In this document: positions 1 to 5,460 of the stretch, piece after piece | Numbering within the stretch: the stretch's first letter is position 1 | How the letters are laid out: every line of letters starts with the position of its first letter | Assembly (NCBI GenBank): GCA_017577345.1 | Contig: PITX01000014.1 | Location: 1 to 12,625, forward strand | Length of the DNA stretch: 12,625 nucleotides | Direction: 5' to 3' | Source: Clostridiales bacterium | GTDB lineage: Bacteria > Bacillota > Clostridia > Oscillospirales > Oscillospiraceae | Notes under the pieces: generated by a model | What the model was told of the DNA's origin: nothing | The model's input: the letters and a program-made list of their open reading frames with translations, nothing else | Database searches by the model: none | Program-made: the position numbers and the translations under genes

Positions 1-23
1 GCTTTTTTCTTCCAATTCCATGC

Positions 24-52
24 TTGATTTTCAACCGCTCTCCTGTTATAAT
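24..52 (+). promoter_or_regulatory. Sigma-A-type promoter of the broken tRNA-Ser
   Basis: TTGATT (24-29) and TATAAT (47-52) are separated by exactly 17 bases, which predicts a transcription start near position 59. That is about 12 bases before the first base of the tRNA-Ser fragment at 71. The near-consensus boxes and their distance to a tRNA 5' end suggest the original promoter of the host tRNA gene. The -10 box lies in an AT-rich loop between short arms TCCTG (41-45) and CAGGA (56-60), which may be chance. Confidence 0.6.
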
Positions 53-70
53 AATCAGGACTTTGGACAT

Positions 71-111
71 GGAGAGGTATCGAAGTGGTCATAACGGGGC
101 TGACTCGAAAT
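71..111 (+). pseudogene. 5' half of a tRNA-Ser(CGA) gene, cut after the anticodon loop
   Basis: The stretch reads as a class II tRNA-Ser up to the anticodon loop: acceptor 5' strand GGAGAGG (71-77), a D arm with the GTGGTC core, anticodon 5' stem CTGA, and loop CTCGAAA with anticodon CGA at 106-108. The 3' side of the anticodon stem should read TCAG but reads TAGA. No T arm or acceptor 3' strand (CCTCTCC) follows. The gene therefore breaks off in or just after the anticodon loop. It keeps a good promoter, so it looks like a formerly functional chromosomal gene. The simplest explanation is an integration event whose crossover lies in the anticodon loop, with the 3' half at the far end of the element, outside this window. 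A deletion could give the same picture. Confidence 0.65.
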
Positions 112-144
112 AGAAGACCGCTTTGGTCATTTCCTCCATCGAAC

Positions 145-175
145 AAGTCCGTACTATAGGGCTTTTAGGGGGTTC
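145..175 (+). repeat. Imperfect direct repeat, left copy
   Basis: AAGTC, then about ten variable bases, then GGCTTTTAGGGGGTTC (160-175). The same pattern, with 15 of 16 bases matching in the second block, recurs at 475-506 on the other side of the intact tRNA-Ser. GGGGGTTC also resembles the start of a tRNA T arm, but the expected continuation GAATCCC is absent. It could be an integrase-binding repeat or a decayed tRNA fragment. Confidence 0.45.
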
Positions 176-212
176 ATATTCCACAATTTCCTAGTTTTCT
201 TGCCTGTTTTTC

Positions 213-241
213 TTGCATTTGGTCACAGCACGGATTACAGT
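213..241 (+). promoter_or_regulatory. Candidate promoter of the intact tRNA-Ser
   Basis: TTGCAT (213-218) and TACAGT (236-241) are 17 bases apart, which predicts initiation at about 248, a few bases before the mature tRNA 5' end at 252. Each box matches consensus at four of six positions. Spacing and placement are better than the boxes themselves. Read-through from the promoter at 24-52 is an alternative source of the transcript. Confidence 0.4.
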
Positions 242-251
242 TAAGATATAC

Positions 252-339
252 GGAGAGTTGTCCGAGTGGTCGAAGGTGCAGCACTCGAAATGCTGTGTGG
301 GGCAACCCACCTAGGGTTCGAATCCCTAACTCTCCGCCA
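252..339 (+). tRNA. tRNA-Ser (anticodon CGA), complete
   Basis: This is a complete class II serine tRNA reading UCG codons. The acceptor arm is GGAGAGT (252-258) with ACTCTCC (329-335), seven pairs, followed by discriminator G336 and an encoded CCA (337-339). The anticodon stem is CAGCA/TGCTG (279-283 with 291-295) around loop CTCGAAA, with CGA at 286-288. The long variable arm (about 296-312) and the T-arm TTCGAAT are present. A terminator follows immediately. It shares its anticodon and the string ACTCGAAAT with the broken tRNA-Ser 180 bases upstream, yet differs from it in the D arm (TCCGAGTGGTCGAAGG against TCGAAGTGGTCATAACGG), so it is not a simple duplicate. The integrase gene starts the next coding region and is convergent, as is common beside a tRNA attachment site. 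Confidence 0.95.
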
Positions 340-380
340 AAAAGTCCAGTAAACTCAAGGGGTTTCTGGACTTTTTCTTT
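339..380 (+). terminator. Rho-independent terminator of the tRNA-Ser
   Basis: An 11-base perfect stem, AAAAAGTCCAG (339-349) with CTGGACTTTTT (366-376), is extended by an inner stem AAACTC/GGGTTT (351-356 with 360-365). It runs into a T-rich tail to 380. It starts in the CCA end, so it terminates the tRNA transcript directly. Confidence 0.85.
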
Positions 381-474
381 TTCTCGGCGAGGTGCTGCTC
401 TTGCGCAAAATACGGCAAAATCGGCTCGTTTTCAACTGTTTTTTGCACGTTTGTTAGAACTGTCACTGTCTGAA

Positions 475-506
475 AAGTCTTATATATCAAGGCTTTTCGG
501 GGGTTC
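475..506 (+). repeat. Imperfect direct repeat, right copy
   Basis: Second copy of the pattern at 145-175: AAGTC at 475-479 and GGCTTTTCGGGGGTTC at 491-506. The two copies bracket the intact tRNA-Ser at a distance of about 330 bases. It overlaps the hairpin at 486-517 and lies between the two TTGTTAGAACTG repeats. Confidence 0.45.
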
Positions 507-517
507 CTTGATTTTTT
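486..517 (+). terminator. Second terminator-like hairpin upstream of the int 3' end
   Basis: ATCAAGG (486-492) pairs with CCTTGAT (506-512), followed by six T's (512-517). This would stop plus-strand transcription from the tRNA side before it runs antisense into int. No T tract follows in the minus direction, so it is a poor terminator for int itself. Confidence 0.5.
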
Positions 518-530
518 GTTAGAACTGAGT

Positions 531-1715
531 TTACCAGCCCTGACTTTTGGTTTCCGGAAGCGTCAGAACATTGTCCATTACGTTTGCAGAAGTGATCTTC
601 GATTTGTAGTCCAGATGACTGTAAATATTCGCCGTTGTGCTGATGTCGCTGTGGCCGAGCCATTCCTGGATCTGCTTCATCGGAACATCATTGGCAAGCA
701 GCAGCGAAGCGCAGCTGTGCCGGAGATCGTGAAAACGGATGTGCCGCAGACCGTTTCTCTTCAAAATCTTGCTGAAGTTCTCCGTGACCGCATCCGGACT
801 GAAGATCGTTCCCATAGCGTCCACAAAGATATAACTGTCGTAGTCGTAGTTATAACAGTTTCCGCAGACACGCTTGTTTTCCTTCTGCTGCTCTTTCAGT
901 TCCAGAAGCTTTTCTCTGAAATGTCCTACCAACGGAAGCGAACGTAAACTTGATTTTGTTTTGGCGCGGTCCTCGCTGATGATCACAGATTTGCCGTCTA
1001 CCATTGTCTCAGTTACAATATGCCTGATGGTGATGGTATCTCGCTCAAAGTCGATCGCGTCCCATCTCAGGCCAAGCGCTTCACTTCGTCTCAGCCCGTA
1101 AAATGCGGTCATCTGGATCAGCAAGGAATACGGATGATCCTTCGTCACTTCAAAAAGCTTCTCCAGCTCATCCAGCCGGTAGTAATCGGCAATATATTTC
1201 TGCTTTTTCGGACGCTCCACCTTGTCAGCGGGATTGAACGGAATGAGGTCCATTTTTACGGCATATTTCAGAGCTTTATGGATATTTGCATGCTCGTGAA
1301 TTACTGAGTTGGCGGAAATGGTTTTCAGCTCATGCAGATAAAAGCTCTGAATATGCTTGGCCTGAAGACCGCCGAGTGTGAGGCCTGTATCGCGAAAATA
1401 CGGTACGATCTTTCCCTTCACCGTCTGCGTGTAGGATGAAAAAGTCGTCTTTTCCACGGAGCCGCGAATGATCTCCAGCCACGTTTCCATGTAATCGGCA
1501 AACAGCATATCTGCGGAAAGATCCTCGGTTTTGTTGTTTTCCGGCGGTACGAAGCTTTTTCTCACATCCATCAACATTTTCTCGGCGCGTTTTTTGTTTT
1601 TCTTTGCGGGAAGTCCTGTCGGGATCCACGGCTGCTTTCGCTTGCCGTCGGAGTCTCTGTAACTCAGGACCATATAGTAATAGTCGTTTTTAATTTGCAG
1701 GTGTCCTGCTACCAT
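531..1715 (-). CDS. int: Site-specific tyrosine recombinase (integrase)
   Basis: A 394-residue phage/ICE-type tyrosine integrase that would integrate and excise the element. An N-terminal arm-binding region (about residues 1-60) is followed by a SAM-like core-binding domain (about 70-170) and the catalytic domain (180-385). All catalytic residues are visible: R209 in YGLRRSE, K254 in KTKSS, H329-x-x-R332 in HDLRH, H355 in LGHSD and nucleophile Y365 in NIYSHL. A CxxC pair (C284, C287) lies in the catalytic domain. An ATG 29 codons upstream is possible, but AAAGGAGG sits 8 bases before the ATG at 1715, and the upstream stretch overlaps a hairpin and a promoter, so 1715 is preferred. The gene ends about 190 bases from the intact tRNA-Ser, the usual place for an integrase that uses a tRNA site. 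Confidence 0.93.
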   Translation of the reverse strand: MVAGHLQIKNDYYYMVLSYRDSDGKRKQPWIPTGLPAKKNKKRAEKMLMDVRKSFVPPENNKTEDLSADMLFADYMETWLEIIRGSVEKTTFSSYTQTVKGKIVPYFRDTGLTLGGLQAKHIQSFYLHELKTISANSVIHEHANIHKALKYAVKMDLIPFNPADKVERPKKQKYIADYYRLDELEKLFEVTKDHPYSLLIQMTAFYGLRRSEALGLRWDAIDFERDTITIRHIVTETMVDGKSVIISEDRAKTKSSLRSLPLVGHFREKLLELKEQQKENKRVCGNCYNYDYDSYIFVDAMGTIFSPDAVTENFSKILKRNGLRHIRFHDLRHSCASLLLANDVPMKQIQEWLGHSDISTTANIYSHLDYKSKITSANVMDNVLTLPETKSQGW

Positions 1716-1747
1716 AAGCTTTACCTCCTTTGTTGATAGCAAAAAGA

Positions 1748-1798
1748 ACGGGCACCCTTTCGGACCGTAATCATTATATGGCCTACCGGGATGCCCGT
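1748..1798 (-). terminator. Terminator hairpin insulating int from the upstream operon
   Basis: On the minus strand ACGGGCATCC (1798-1789) pairs with GGGTGCCCGT (1757-1748), ten pairs including one G-U, followed by TTCTTTTT. The loop is about 31 bases. Transcripts entering from the xis/parB/mob operon should stop here. The candidate int promoter lies inside the hairpin, so a transcript started there lacks the first arm and should escape. Confidence 0.6.
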
Positions 1799-1802
1799 CC
1801 AA
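1773..1802 (-). promoter_or_regulatory. Candidate promoter of int
   Basis: On the minus strand TTGGAC (1802-1797) and a perfect TATAAT (1778-1773) are 18 bases apart. Initiation would fall near 1766, about 50 bases before the int ATG at 1715 and its AAAGGAGG site. The -35 box coincides with the first arm of the hairpin at 1748-1798. Confidence 0.6.
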
Positions 1803-1829
1803 TGTGCTATTTCAGTTCAAATGTGTTTT

Positions 1830-2060
1830 TTACGCTGTCGCTCCGGAATTACCCGCTGAAAGTGCATACCTGATCACGTTGACCTTCGGAACACGGTATG
1901 CGTTACCAATCTTGATGCCGGGGATATATCCGTCATTGATCAATGCGTAAGCCAGATGACGGCTGATCTTCAGCATAGACTGCACCTGCGCCACGTTTAC
2001 GATATCCGGGTACTCAGTAAACATCACCTCGTACAATGCCTGAATCTCAGCCTTAGTCAT
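1830..2060 (-). CDS. xis: Excisionase-like helix-turn-helix protein
   Basis: A 76-residue basic DNA-binding protein of the excisionase/MerR-like winged-helix type. Residues about 18-65 carry the pattern of an HTH (VAQVQSMLKISRHLAYALI), a turn with GYIPGIKIG and then YRVPKVNVIRY, typical of excision directionality factors and 'helix-turn-helix domain, excisionase family' proteins. A start at 2078 gives six more residues, but GGAGGTG lies 7 bases before the ATG at 2060, so 2060 is preferred. This start overlaps the end of the upstream acidic-protein gene by eight bases (ATGACTAA), indicating translational coupling. It sits directly upstream of int, separated by a terminator and the int promoter. 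The family is fairly clear; the exact role (excision or repression) is inferred from context. Confidence 0.75.
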   Translation of the reverse strand: MTKAEIQALYEVMFTEYPDIVNVAQVQSMLKISRHLAYALINDGYIPGIKIGNAYRVPKVNVIRYALSAGNSGATA

Positions 2061-2535
2061 CCGCACCACCTCCGTCATCGTCTAACAGGTGGTCGAGCAG
2101 GTCGTTGAATGTTTTCTCGCTGTTCACCGGCTCGAGCCAAAGCCCGTCCTCGTCCTCCTCATCATCGTCCCGGTCGTCATCCCAGTCATCGTCCCAATCG
2201 TCGTCGAGATCCTCCTCGTCATCAGATTCCACGCTCATGGCAACGCGCGGTGCAAGGTCGTCGAACACCCGTTCGATTTTATTGTGGAGGCCTGCGGTGA
2301 CATAGCCGATTTCTCTCCAGTCGAGAGCAAAGGTCAGCTCATGGTCAAATTCGTCCGTAAAAGACGCAGCCATGCTTCCGTTGCTGAAGGCAGTCCCATC
2401 CTTGAGACATTCGTTGTAGTCCGTGAGCAGCATTTCCACGAGCATACTGCCCGGCAGCGAAAAATCGTTGATCATCCGGTCAAGCTCGGCCATTCTGCCT
2501 GCGTTCATCCTGTTTACTTCAATTTTGATACTCAT
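2053..2535 (-). CDS. Hypothetical protein with an Asp/Glu-rich segment
   Basis: A 160-residue protein that I do not recognise. Residues 1-100 look like a folded, mostly helical and beta mixed domain starting MSIKIEVNRM. Residues 104-130 are almost entirely Asp and Glu, with a DDDW-DDDW-DDDR-DDD four-residue repeat that is visible in the DNA as imperfect 12-base repeats. A short tail ending DDDGGGADD follows. The ribosome site AAGGGGA is 7 bases before the ATG. It lies 20 bases after the ParB-like gene and overlaps the Xis-like gene by eight bases, so it belongs to the same operon. Strong negative charge next to DNA-binding proteins suggests a DNA mimic or a partner that masks a basic protein, but that is a guess. 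The Asp stretch may also be just a flexible linker. Confidence 0.8.
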   Translation of the reverse strand: MSIKIEVNRMNAGRMAELDRMINDFSLPGSMLVEMLLTDYNECLKDGTAFSNGSMAASFTDEFDHELTFALDWREIGYVTAGLHNKIERVFDDLAPRVAMSVESDDEEDLDDDWDDDWDDDRDDDEEDEDGLWLEPVNSEKTFNDLLDHLLDDDGGGADD

Positions 2536-2555
2536 AATTATTTCCCCTTTCAGAA

Positions 2556-3491
2556 TCAGCGGGCGTCGCGATTGCTGCGCTGACGCTCCAGATATTGTTT
2601 GTAATATTCCATGGCCTTGACGATCGTCTCGGTCATCTGTTTCATAGAAGTTTCCGGACGGAAATAGCTGCGAAGCGATTCCATCGGAACCTTTACGTAC
2701 TCTACTTGATTTCCCTTGACTTCCGACATCAGGTGCAGCATCCCTTCTTCGGTCATCATGCCTTCTTCACTCATACGGCGCAGGCGCTGTGCCTGCGACA
2801 GCGAGGGTGTCACCTCATCGCTCTCCATCAGCGAAAGAAGACTCTCCTGTTCGGACGGCGGCAGATAGGAAAGCTCTACTGCCGGTGTCAGGGCGATTTT
2901 TCCGTCATCCACCATTTGGAGGATCGCGGGGATCAGATTGGTCAGACGGATGTAACGCTGGATTTGATTACGGCTATCGGGTGCATCCTCTGCCAAAGAA
3001 TCAATACTTTTTAATTGGTGACCAACTTGGTCACCATTTCCTTTTCTGCCGGGAGAACGCTTGATTGCCTCATATTTCATCTTATAGGCAAATGCCTTTT
3101 CAGACGGCAGGATATGCTCTCTCTGCAGATTGCTGTCTACCATCGTGATGACGGCTTCTTCATCCGTCAGATCGCGGATGATCACCGGCATCGTTTCCAT
3201 ACCGAGCGCCTTGCAGGCGGCAAGCCGTCTGTGCCCGGCGATCAGCTCATAGCCGTCCTCCTTCGGACGTGCCAGTGCGGGCACAAGCACTCCGGTCTCG
3301 GAGATACTGTGCATCAGTTGGGTCATCTCCTCATCATTTTTCACCTTGAACGGGTGGTTGTGAAACGGTACAAGCTTTGACAGCTCGATTTCCTCTACTT
3401 TCGGTTTTTTCTTGTCTGCCCGTTCCTCGGAACTCATAAACAGCTCCTCGTAGCCGGTCAGGCCGAGATCGATCTTTTTCGGTTCTTTCAT
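2556..3491 (-). CDS. parB: ParB/RepB/Spo0J-family protein
   Basis: A 311-residue ParB-type protein that would bind DNA for partition or regulation of the element. It shows the N-terminal ParB/sulfiredoxin-like domain: VEEIELSKLVPFHNHPF (32-48), GYELIAGHRRLAACKALG (80-97, nucleotide-binding box) and NLQREHILPSEKAFAY (121-136). A central HTH region (about 163-225) and a C-terminal helical part with basic residues follow. AAGGAGG is 7 bases before the ATG. It is 21 bases downstream of the relaxase and 20 bases upstream of the acidic protein. No ParA is seen in the window; the only P-loop ATPase is RepA-like. It may act without ParA, as a transcriptional regulator, or with the host ParA. Family assignment is firm, role less so. 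Confidence 0.88.
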   Translation of the reverse strand: MKEPKKIDLGLTGYEELFMSSEERADKKKPKVEEIELSKLVPFHNHPFKVKNDEEMTQLMHSISETGVLVPALARPKEDGYELIAGHRRLAACKALGMETMPVIIRDLTDEEAVITMVDSNLQREHILPSEKAFAYKMKYEAIKRSPGRKGNGDQVGHQLKSIDSLAEDAPDSRNQIQRYIRLTNLIPAILQMVDDGKIALTPAVELSYLPPSEQESLLSLMESDEVTPSLSQAQRLRRMSEEGMMTEEGMLHLMSEVKGNQVEYVKVPMESLRSYFRPETSMKQMTETIVKAMEYYKQYLERQRSNRDAR

Positions 3492-3512
3492 TCTATTTCC
3501 TCCTTTTTGTTT

Positions 3513-4973
3513 TTATCGATCTTGCCACTCTCCTTTGATCTGCACATTGTGCAGTACGTTTTTCTGCTGCTCCGACAGGGACGGATCGGCTTCGATTAGC
3601 GTCTCATACTCGCATTCAAGCAGCTCTTTGATTTTCGGATTGTCATCCAGAATGTTCTGTGCCGTCTTCACCTCCTTTCGCAGTCCTTCAATGACCGTCG
3701 TGCAGTCGGCACACAGGCGCTTCAGCTTCTCCCGTTCAGTAGGCTCTCTGCAGTTGCGCTGCTTATTGCGGATCTTGTTTCGGTCAGCAATGAAGCCTTG
3801 CATCTTTTCCTCCGTCGTTTCCAGAAAGCGCTGAACATCCTCCGGGGTCTTGAAGCTTTCTCTGCCTGCCAGCGTCAGCTCTGCCGTATAACGGTCGAGC
3901 TTTCGCAGAGCTTCACGGCATTCGGGAGAAAGCGGCTTTTGATACTCGTTCTCCAACGGCTCCAGGCCGAGGATCACGCTGAAGCAGCGAAGCACGATAG
4001 TGATGCCGGAGACTCTGGTCATTTGAAAATAGAAATCCCGTCTGCGGCGGTGTGTTTCCGCTTCAGACGGGTTCATCCCCTTATTTCGCCAGCTTCCGGA
4101 GTGCTGTGCCATAAACTCCCGATAACCGTAAAACGCCTCGTCATTGTATCGGTTTTCTTCCATCCGGCACTCAATGGCTGTCCTGTCATAGTCCGCTCCG
4201 AGCCGGAAGGTACGCAGACATTTCTTTGACCGCAGTGAACGGATCGTCGGATACTTCCTGCCGTAATTCGGCTCGACGATATAGCCGAGCTTTCGCATCA
4301 CGCGGACAAGCTGTTCCCAGTCGACTGCCATTGACAGTCCCTCGTCCAACGCCTCGCGCATCAGGTTGTAGCGTGTCGGTTCCCCGTTCTTTTCGGCAAA
4401 GTAGACCGAACGCGCCGTCTTGTGCCGCTGTGGATCCTCGATGACGGACAGGTTATGCTCTCTGCAGAGACGGTCGGAGGTATCCCGCATTTTGTAATAG
4501 AGTGCCTTCTTTGCCGGCAGCCGCTGTCCGTCCCACATGCCGATGTTGTTCACGACAAAGTGGTTGTGGTAGGTGCCGGTGTTGAAATGCGTGGTGATCA
4601 GCATCTGGTACTTATTTCCCCAGAGCTCCTTTGCAAGCTCGACACCGATCCTGTGACAGTCCTCCGCAGAAACCTCGCCCGGCTTAAAGGACTGGTAGGC
4701 GTGATATGCAACGATCCCGCCGGTCTTTCCGTAGCGGCGTTTGACTGCATCCATTTCCTCTGCGGCTGTTTCCGCGCTGCAGTTGAGTGCCGTGACTGCA
4801 AAGCGGCTTTCATCGGAGAACTGTGTCTTTCCTTTGTCGGCTGCATAGGCAACGGCGCTTCTCAGTCCGTGCATCGACCGGACGGTTTCGTAGTCTGTCT
4901 TCTCCGGATTCATACAGTACGCCAGTGACCGGGCGACATTGTCATGGATCGGCCAGATCTTCGTGACTGCCAT
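3513..4973 (-). CDS. mobA: MOBP-type relaxase (mobilization nuclease)
   Basis: A 486-residue relaxase of the VirD2/MobA (MOBP) type that would nick oriT and lead the strand into a recipient. Motif I is SLAYCMNPEKT with the likely catalytic Tyr19. The metal-binding motif III is seen as H129 with HNHFVVNN (H136, H138), and HAYQSF with H91 is also typical. The C-terminal half (about 280-486) is helical and charged, of the length common in mobilizable elements. GGAGGGG lies upstream of the ATG at 4973. The start overlaps the end of mobC by 32 bases, so the two are coupled. No coupling protein or type IV secretion gene is present in the window, so this part encodes mobilization rather than self-transfer. 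Confidence 0.92.
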   Translation of the reverse strand: MAVTKIWPIHDNVARSLAYCMNPEKTDYETVRSMHGLRSAVAYAADKGKTQFSDESRFAVTALNCSAETAAEEMDAVKRRYGKTGGIVAYHAYQSFKPGEVSAEDCHRIGVELAKELWGNKYQMLITTHFNTGTYHNHFVVNNIGMWDGQRLPAKKALYYKMRDTSDRLCREHNLSVIEDPQRHKTARSVYFAEKNGEPTRYNLMREALDEGLSMAVDWEQLVRVMRKLGYIVEPNYGRKYPTIRSLRSKKCLRTFRLGADYDRTAIECRMEENRYNDEAFYGYREFMAQHSGSWRNKGMNPSEAETHRRRRDFYFQMTRVSGITIVLRCFSVILGLEPLENEYQKPLSPECREALRKLDRYTAELTLAGRESFKTPEDVQRFLETTEEKMQGFIADRNKIRNKQRNCREPTEREKLKRLCADCTTVIEGLRKEVKTAQNILDDNPKIKELLECEYETLIEADPSLSEQQKNVLHNVQIKGEWQDR

Positions 4974-5253
4974 CCGACATCACCCCTCCGAAACAATAAA
5001 ACTTCAGAATGTTCTGCATCAGTCTGCAAAGCCGCCGGACCGTCTGCGGATCGTCTGCCTTGCTGCTCGTCTGTTCGAGCAGGCCGTAGATCTCGGCAAG
5101 CTCCTTCTGCGGCGGTGGCTGCGGTGTCCCCTCCAGAGCGCAGACGCGGAGGTATTCCGACAGACTCATATTTGCCTTTTTTGCTTTCCTTCGGATCGTG
5201 CTTTTCTCGCTGTTGAAGACACGAACATTGATCGATTCCGTTCTGTTTCTCAT
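4942..5253 (-). CDS. mobC: MobC-like relaxosome accessory protein
   Basis: A 103-residue protein with an N-terminal ribbon-helix-helix (about residues 7-42: INVRVFNSEKSTIRRKAKK, then MSLSEYLRVCALEG), followed by a helical C-terminal part. This matches the MobC/plasmid mobilization relaxosome family, which binds oriT and aids strand opening for the relaxase. The open frame extends upstream to 5334, but GAGGAGG sits 6 bases before the ATG at 5253, and the extra N-terminus (Pro/Arg-rich) looks like translated intergenic DNA. It overlaps the relaxase start by 32 bases. Its position between the putative oriT spacer and the relaxase is the usual one. Confidence 0.85.
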   Translation of the reverse strand: MRNRTESINVRVFNSEKSTIRRKAKKANMSLSEYLRVCALEGTPQPPPQKELAEIYGLLEQTSSKADDPQTVRRLCRLMQNILKFYCFGGVMSDGSHEDLADP

Positions 5254-5453
5254 AGCATTCCTCCTCTCACAAAACGGGGTTACAGGGGCCGGCCCCTTTC
5301 GCGGCAGCGTCCGCGTGGGAATTTGGCAACACAAATTCCATGCTCGCTATCCTTACGGATATGCGCTTTCTCCGACCCTTCTGCGTTTGTGCCAAAGTGG
5401 CGCAATTTTCTTCGGCTACTCTGTGTTTTTGTGCCAAAAACGGGCATTTTGGC
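5254..5453. other. Putative oriT-containing spacer
   Basis: A 200-base non-coding stretch between repA and mobC, rich in symmetry: GGGGCCGGCCCC palindrome (5285-5296), a perfect 8-base inverted repeat GGAATTTG/CAAATTCC (5318-5325, 5332-5339) with a six-base loop, and a TATCC/GGATA hairpin (about 5348-5361). Clustered inverted repeats next to mobC are what an origin of transfer looks like. No nic-site consensus could be assigned with confidence, so oriT is an inference from position and structure. Confidence 0.5.
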
Positions 5454-5460
5454 TCAAAAC
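5386..5460. repeat. Iteron-like TTTGTGCCAAA repeats
   Basis: TTTGTGCCAAA occurs at 5386-5396 and, with longer flanks, at 5428-5438, exactly 42 bases apart (four helical turns). A related copy in inverse orientation (TTTTGAGCCAAAA on the minus strand) lies at about 5447-5459, overlapping the repA stop. They could bind MobC, the relaxase, a ParB-like protein or RepA. Confidence 0.5.

Larger units (their letters stand above)
112..251. other. Spacer between broken and intact tRNA-Ser
   Basis: No gene is seen here. The segment begins where tRNA similarity stops. It contains a small hairpin (GACC 116-119, GGTC 125-128), one copy of an imperfect repeat that recurs beyond the intact tRNA (145-175), and a candidate promoter for the intact tRNA (213-241). 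If the broken tRNA marks the left junction, this would be the first element-borne DNA. Confidence 0.4.
451..527 (+). repeat. Pair of 12-base direct repeats beside int
   Basis: TTGTTAGAACTG occurs exactly at 451-462 and 516-527, 65 bases apart, between the tRNA terminator and the 3' end of the integrase gene. Short direct repeats in this place are typical of arm-type binding sites of the lambda/Tn916 class of integrase. That role is inferred from position only. Confidence 0.5.

Noticed and set aside
71..190. A complete second tRNA-Ser at 71
   Set aside because: The 3' anticodon stem, T arm and acceptor 3' strand cannot be found; GGGGGTTC at 168-175 is not followed by a pairing T-arm half.
295..522. 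75-residue plus-strand open frame
   Set aside because: It starts inside the tRNA-Ser and crosses two terminator hairpins; composition is not protein-like.
2105..2305. Plus-strand frame coding for a poly-Ser protein
   Set aside because: It is the antisense of the Asp/Glu repeat codons in the acidic protein gene and has no ribosome site.
4422..4928. 168-residue plus-strand frame opposite the relaxase
   Set aside because: It is antisense to a relaxase with clear motifs, with no ribosome site or recognisable domain.
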